In this document: positions 62,296-64,000 of the stretch, one piece after another
How the letters are laid out: each line of letters starts with the position of its first letter
How positions within the stretch are numbered: the first letter of the stretch is position 1
Assembly: GCF_013623775.1 (NCBI RefSeq)
Contig: NZ_JABFAM010000018.1
Coordinates: 40,950-104,949 of the forward strand
DNA length: 64,000 bases
DNA from: Rufibacter sp. XAAS-G3-1
GTDB taxonomy: Bacteria; Bacteroidota; Bacteroidia; Cytophagales; Hymenobacteraceae
Direction of reading: 5' to 3'
Position numbers and translations under genes: made by a program
Notes under the pieces: model-generated
What the model was told of the DNA's origin: nothing
The model's database searches: none
What the model saw: only the letters and a program-made list of their open reading frames with translations

Positions 62296-63633
62296 CTACC
62301 CGCCCATTTCCCTTTCTTGGGTTAGTTCTTTGGACACGTAGCCCCTACCCCGCTCTGGCTTTTCTAAAACACTTACGGCCTTTAAAATATCACTCGCTGG
62401 TCCTTCTCCCCTTAAGCCTGGAATTGCAGTTGAGGCCATTAAGGCATTTTTGACATGCGCTTTGTTCACCCCTCCCACATAAGGCACTTTGGAAACGAAT
62501 GCCGCCACTTCTTTCAACCTTTCCCCTTCCGTCTCTTTCCCATAGGCTTTCAACTCTAAGCTTAGGATGGCCGAAGCTTTCAGAAAAAGGTCTTTTGCTT
62601 CCGAGTGGTTCTTCGGCAAATCACTTGGGAGTGGTTGCGCTGGTGAAGGCACCTTTGAAGCAGGAATCTCCTTTCCGGCGGCAATATATTTCACCTGATC
62701 TATCGCTTTTGTAAGTCGCTCGGCATCCTGATAGAGGTAATGCTCAGGTTTCGCCCCACCTTCTAAGATAGAGGTACCAATCGTGCGTAAACCCTTTTCG
62801 TAGTTCTTCAGGCTCCTGGGTTCTTCCACGATGCTTTTCACTTGCTGCTTCACCGCAATGTCCCACCGGTCCGCTATTCGGTTACCGGTTACCTCCAACT
62901 CCCGTAACGCTTCAATACGCTTCATGGCGGCCGAGGGCTCCGGAGTTCTGGGAATTCTTTCTGTCCTAGCTTTCTCGGCTTCAATACCAGGCAACGGAGT
63001 GGTGATTTCTTGCAGGAACTCCTTTAGTGGGACTAAGTTTTTATGTGCCTCCTGAAGAGCGTGTGGTTTTACAATTGCAAAATTTCTGGCTTCATTATAT
63101 TTGGCAGGATCTGCCCGGTTAAAGTCAATGTCATACCCGGCTTCTTTTCCTAATTGAGTAAGAGCGGCTTGAAGGGTTCTACCGTTACCTTCCCGAAAGG
63201 GGTGAACATGATTGTACTGATCCAGATAATAGGCGGCGCGCTCAATGAATTTTTCTGTACTCAATCCTTTCAGGTTGTTTTCCTGCTGGAGTTGCTGACT
63301 GATAGTCCCCAGCCGCGTTTCAATCTCTTTGAAAGGGGCGTACCTCATTTCCTGGGGCACTAGATTGACTACAGTATCTTTTACACCTTGGAAGCCTCCC
63401 CTGTTTGCTCTGGTCTCCCCAGCCCATGGATAGACCTTTTGGAAGAGCTCCTTATGGATCTTCTGAAAATGCTCCTGGTCAAACTTCCCGGGTATGCCTC
63501 CCTCCTCCTTCAGGATGGCCGCACCGAAACCGGCAAACTTATTCTCCAGACGCGCCAAGGCTTCTCTGTTCCTGATACCCTTATGGTTAAGTAGAACCCC
63601 GTTCTCATCGCTGAAGCCGTCATACTTTGCCAT
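62296..63633 (-). CDS. Fic/DOC-domain protein (BepA/VbhT-like)
   Basis: This 445-residue protein has a Fic domain in the first 220 residues with the catalytic motif H144-P-F-R-E-G-N-G-R-T. A flap segment (R-A-N-R-G-G-F-Q-G-V) precedes it. The C-terminal 200 residues are helical and low-complexity, without a recognised domain. Fic enzymes transfer AMP or related groups to target proteins and are toxins in Fic/antitoxin pairs. The all-intact motif means it should be active. The preceding small gene (17 bases upstream) may code for an inhibitor. Confidence 0.88.
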   Translation of the reverse strand: MAKYDGFSDENGVLLNHKGIRNREALARLENKFAGFGAAILKEEGGIPGKFDQEHFQKIHKELFQKVYPWAGETRANRGGFQGVKDTVVNLVPQEMRYAPFKEIETRLGTISQQLQQENNLKGLSTEKFIERAAYYLDQYNHVHPFREGNGRTLQAALTQLGKEAGYDIDFNRADPAKYNEARNFAIVKPHALQEAHKNLVPLKEFLQEITTPLPGIEAEKARTERIPRTPEPSAAMKRIEALRELEVTGNRIADRWDIAVKQQVKSIVEEPRSLKNYEKGLRTIGTSILEGGAKPEHYLYQDAERLTKAIDQVKYIAAGKEIPASKVPSPAQPLPSDLPKNHSEAKDLFLKASAILSLELKAYGKETEGERLKEVAAFVSKVPYVGGVNKAHVKNALMASTAIPGLRGEGPASDILKAVSVLEKPERGRGYVSKELTQEREMGG

Positions 63634-63650
63634 GGCTGCAATTGTAAAAG

Positions 63651-63986
63651 TTAATGATTCTTCTCCCCCTCTGCCCTATCTTTAAAAAGGTCGGGTAAGC
63701 TTGCCTCAGAATTTCCTTTAGATGATACCTTCCTATTGAAATCCTGGTCAACAGACATTTTTGTGTTCCAATACTCTTCCTCAGGATCAGGCACTTCTGA
63801 AACAGAATTGGCCGTTTCCTCGGGAACGGCCAATGTCATGCTTGCTGGTTCAGGTTCCGGACTTGGAGAATCCAGACCGTGGTACTTCGCCAGCTCATCC
63901 AATGCTTGCCGCAGGGTCCACTCTCCGTCTACATACTTCTGCATAAATTCCAGGGCTTCCCCATCAGGCATCGGGCCATTGCTCAT
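63651..63986 (-). CDS. Small acidic protein, possible Fic antitoxin (5' end may be outside window)
   Basis: At least 111 residues. The first 40 residues (P-M-P-D-G-E-A-L-E-F-M-Q-K-Y-V-D-G-E-W-T) resemble the short helical antitoxins of VbhA type that sit in front of Fic toxins, with similar spacing of P-D, Y-V and G-E. The canonical inhibitory (S/T)xxxE(G/N) motif is not seen. The frame is open to the window edge, so a longer N-terminus is possible. The rest is acidic and disordered-looking. Its position 17 bases upstream of the Fic gene is the strongest argument. Confidence 0.5.
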   Translation of the reverse strand: MSNGPMPDGEALEFMQKYVDGEWTLRQALDELAKYHGLDSPSPEPEPASMTLAVPEETANSVSEVPDPEEEYWNTKMSVDQDFNRKVSSKGNSEASLPDLFKDRAEGEKNH

Positions 63987-64000
63987 AACTAGGGCAAAGC

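Overview
The window comes from a Bacteroidota chromosome. The best fit is a cytophagalean close to Rufibacter, Pontibacter or Hymenobacter, but that genus guess is an inference. The evidence is SusC/SusD pairs, a hybrid two-component system (sensor, response regulator and AraC domain in one protein), TAnnTTTG-type promoter boxes, and CzcA-TolC fusions. No tRNA, rRNA or CRISPR array was seen.

Layout. (1) Positions 1-6000 form a copper-resistance cluster: the 3' part of a multicopper oxidase fused to a CopB-like barrel, a small HMA copper chaperone, a CopB-type (CPH) ATPase and, convergent to these, a CopA-type (CPC) ATPase. (2) Positions 6240-8320 hold a serine recombinase with a perfect inverted repeat upstream, and a decayed 5'-nucleotidase-like gene. 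(3) Positions 8324-29467 are a fructan utilisation locus: hybrid sensor, sugar permease, fructokinase, SusC, SusD, GH32 with inserted domain, DUF4960 glycan-binding lipoprotein, divergent clan GH-J lipoprotein, classic GH32, SASA-type esterase and a DUF2961/GH172 enzyme. A decayed IS5-family element and a perfect 30-bp palindrome lie between the sensor and the permease. Structurally similar hairpins with different stem sequences separate the enzyme genes.

(4) Positions 29500-33960 are a gene graveyard: a decayed IS3 element, a TolC fragment duplicated from a gene 5 kb away, the N-terminus of a small histidine-bearing membrane or secreted protein, an IS1595 element with a perfect 8-bp target duplication, and relics of a SufR-like regulator and of ferrochelatase. 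(5) Positions 33965-41269 carry a TetR-flanked AcrAB-TolC-type RND pump operon. (6) Positions 41600-44903 carry three broken genes in a row: an epimerase, a metallo-hydrolase with an in-frame TGA, and a type IIG-like DNA methyltransferase knocked out of frame by an exact 28-bp tandem duplication.

(7) Positions 45066-50092 carry a 5'-nucleotidase, a DUF1016 PD-(D/E)XK protein, and a convergently arranged AbiEi/AbiEii pair with three related palindromes in front of AbiEi. (8) Positions 50113-59526 are a divalent-metal efflux regulon: DUF6660, CzcA-TolC fusion, CzcB, Fur-family regulator, DUF3703 and a Zn/Cd/Pb-type ATPase. Two near-identical inverted repeats sit at almost the same distance from promoter boxes in front of DUF6660 and DUF3703. 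(9) Positions 59752-63986 carry an unknown protein coupled to an XRE-ImmA/IrrE regulator, an unknown small gene, and a Fic-domain protein preceded by a small possible antitoxin.

Overall this looks like an accessory region where metal resistance, drug efflux, defence-type toxin-antitoxin modules and mobile-element debris have collected next to an intact sugar-utilisation locus.
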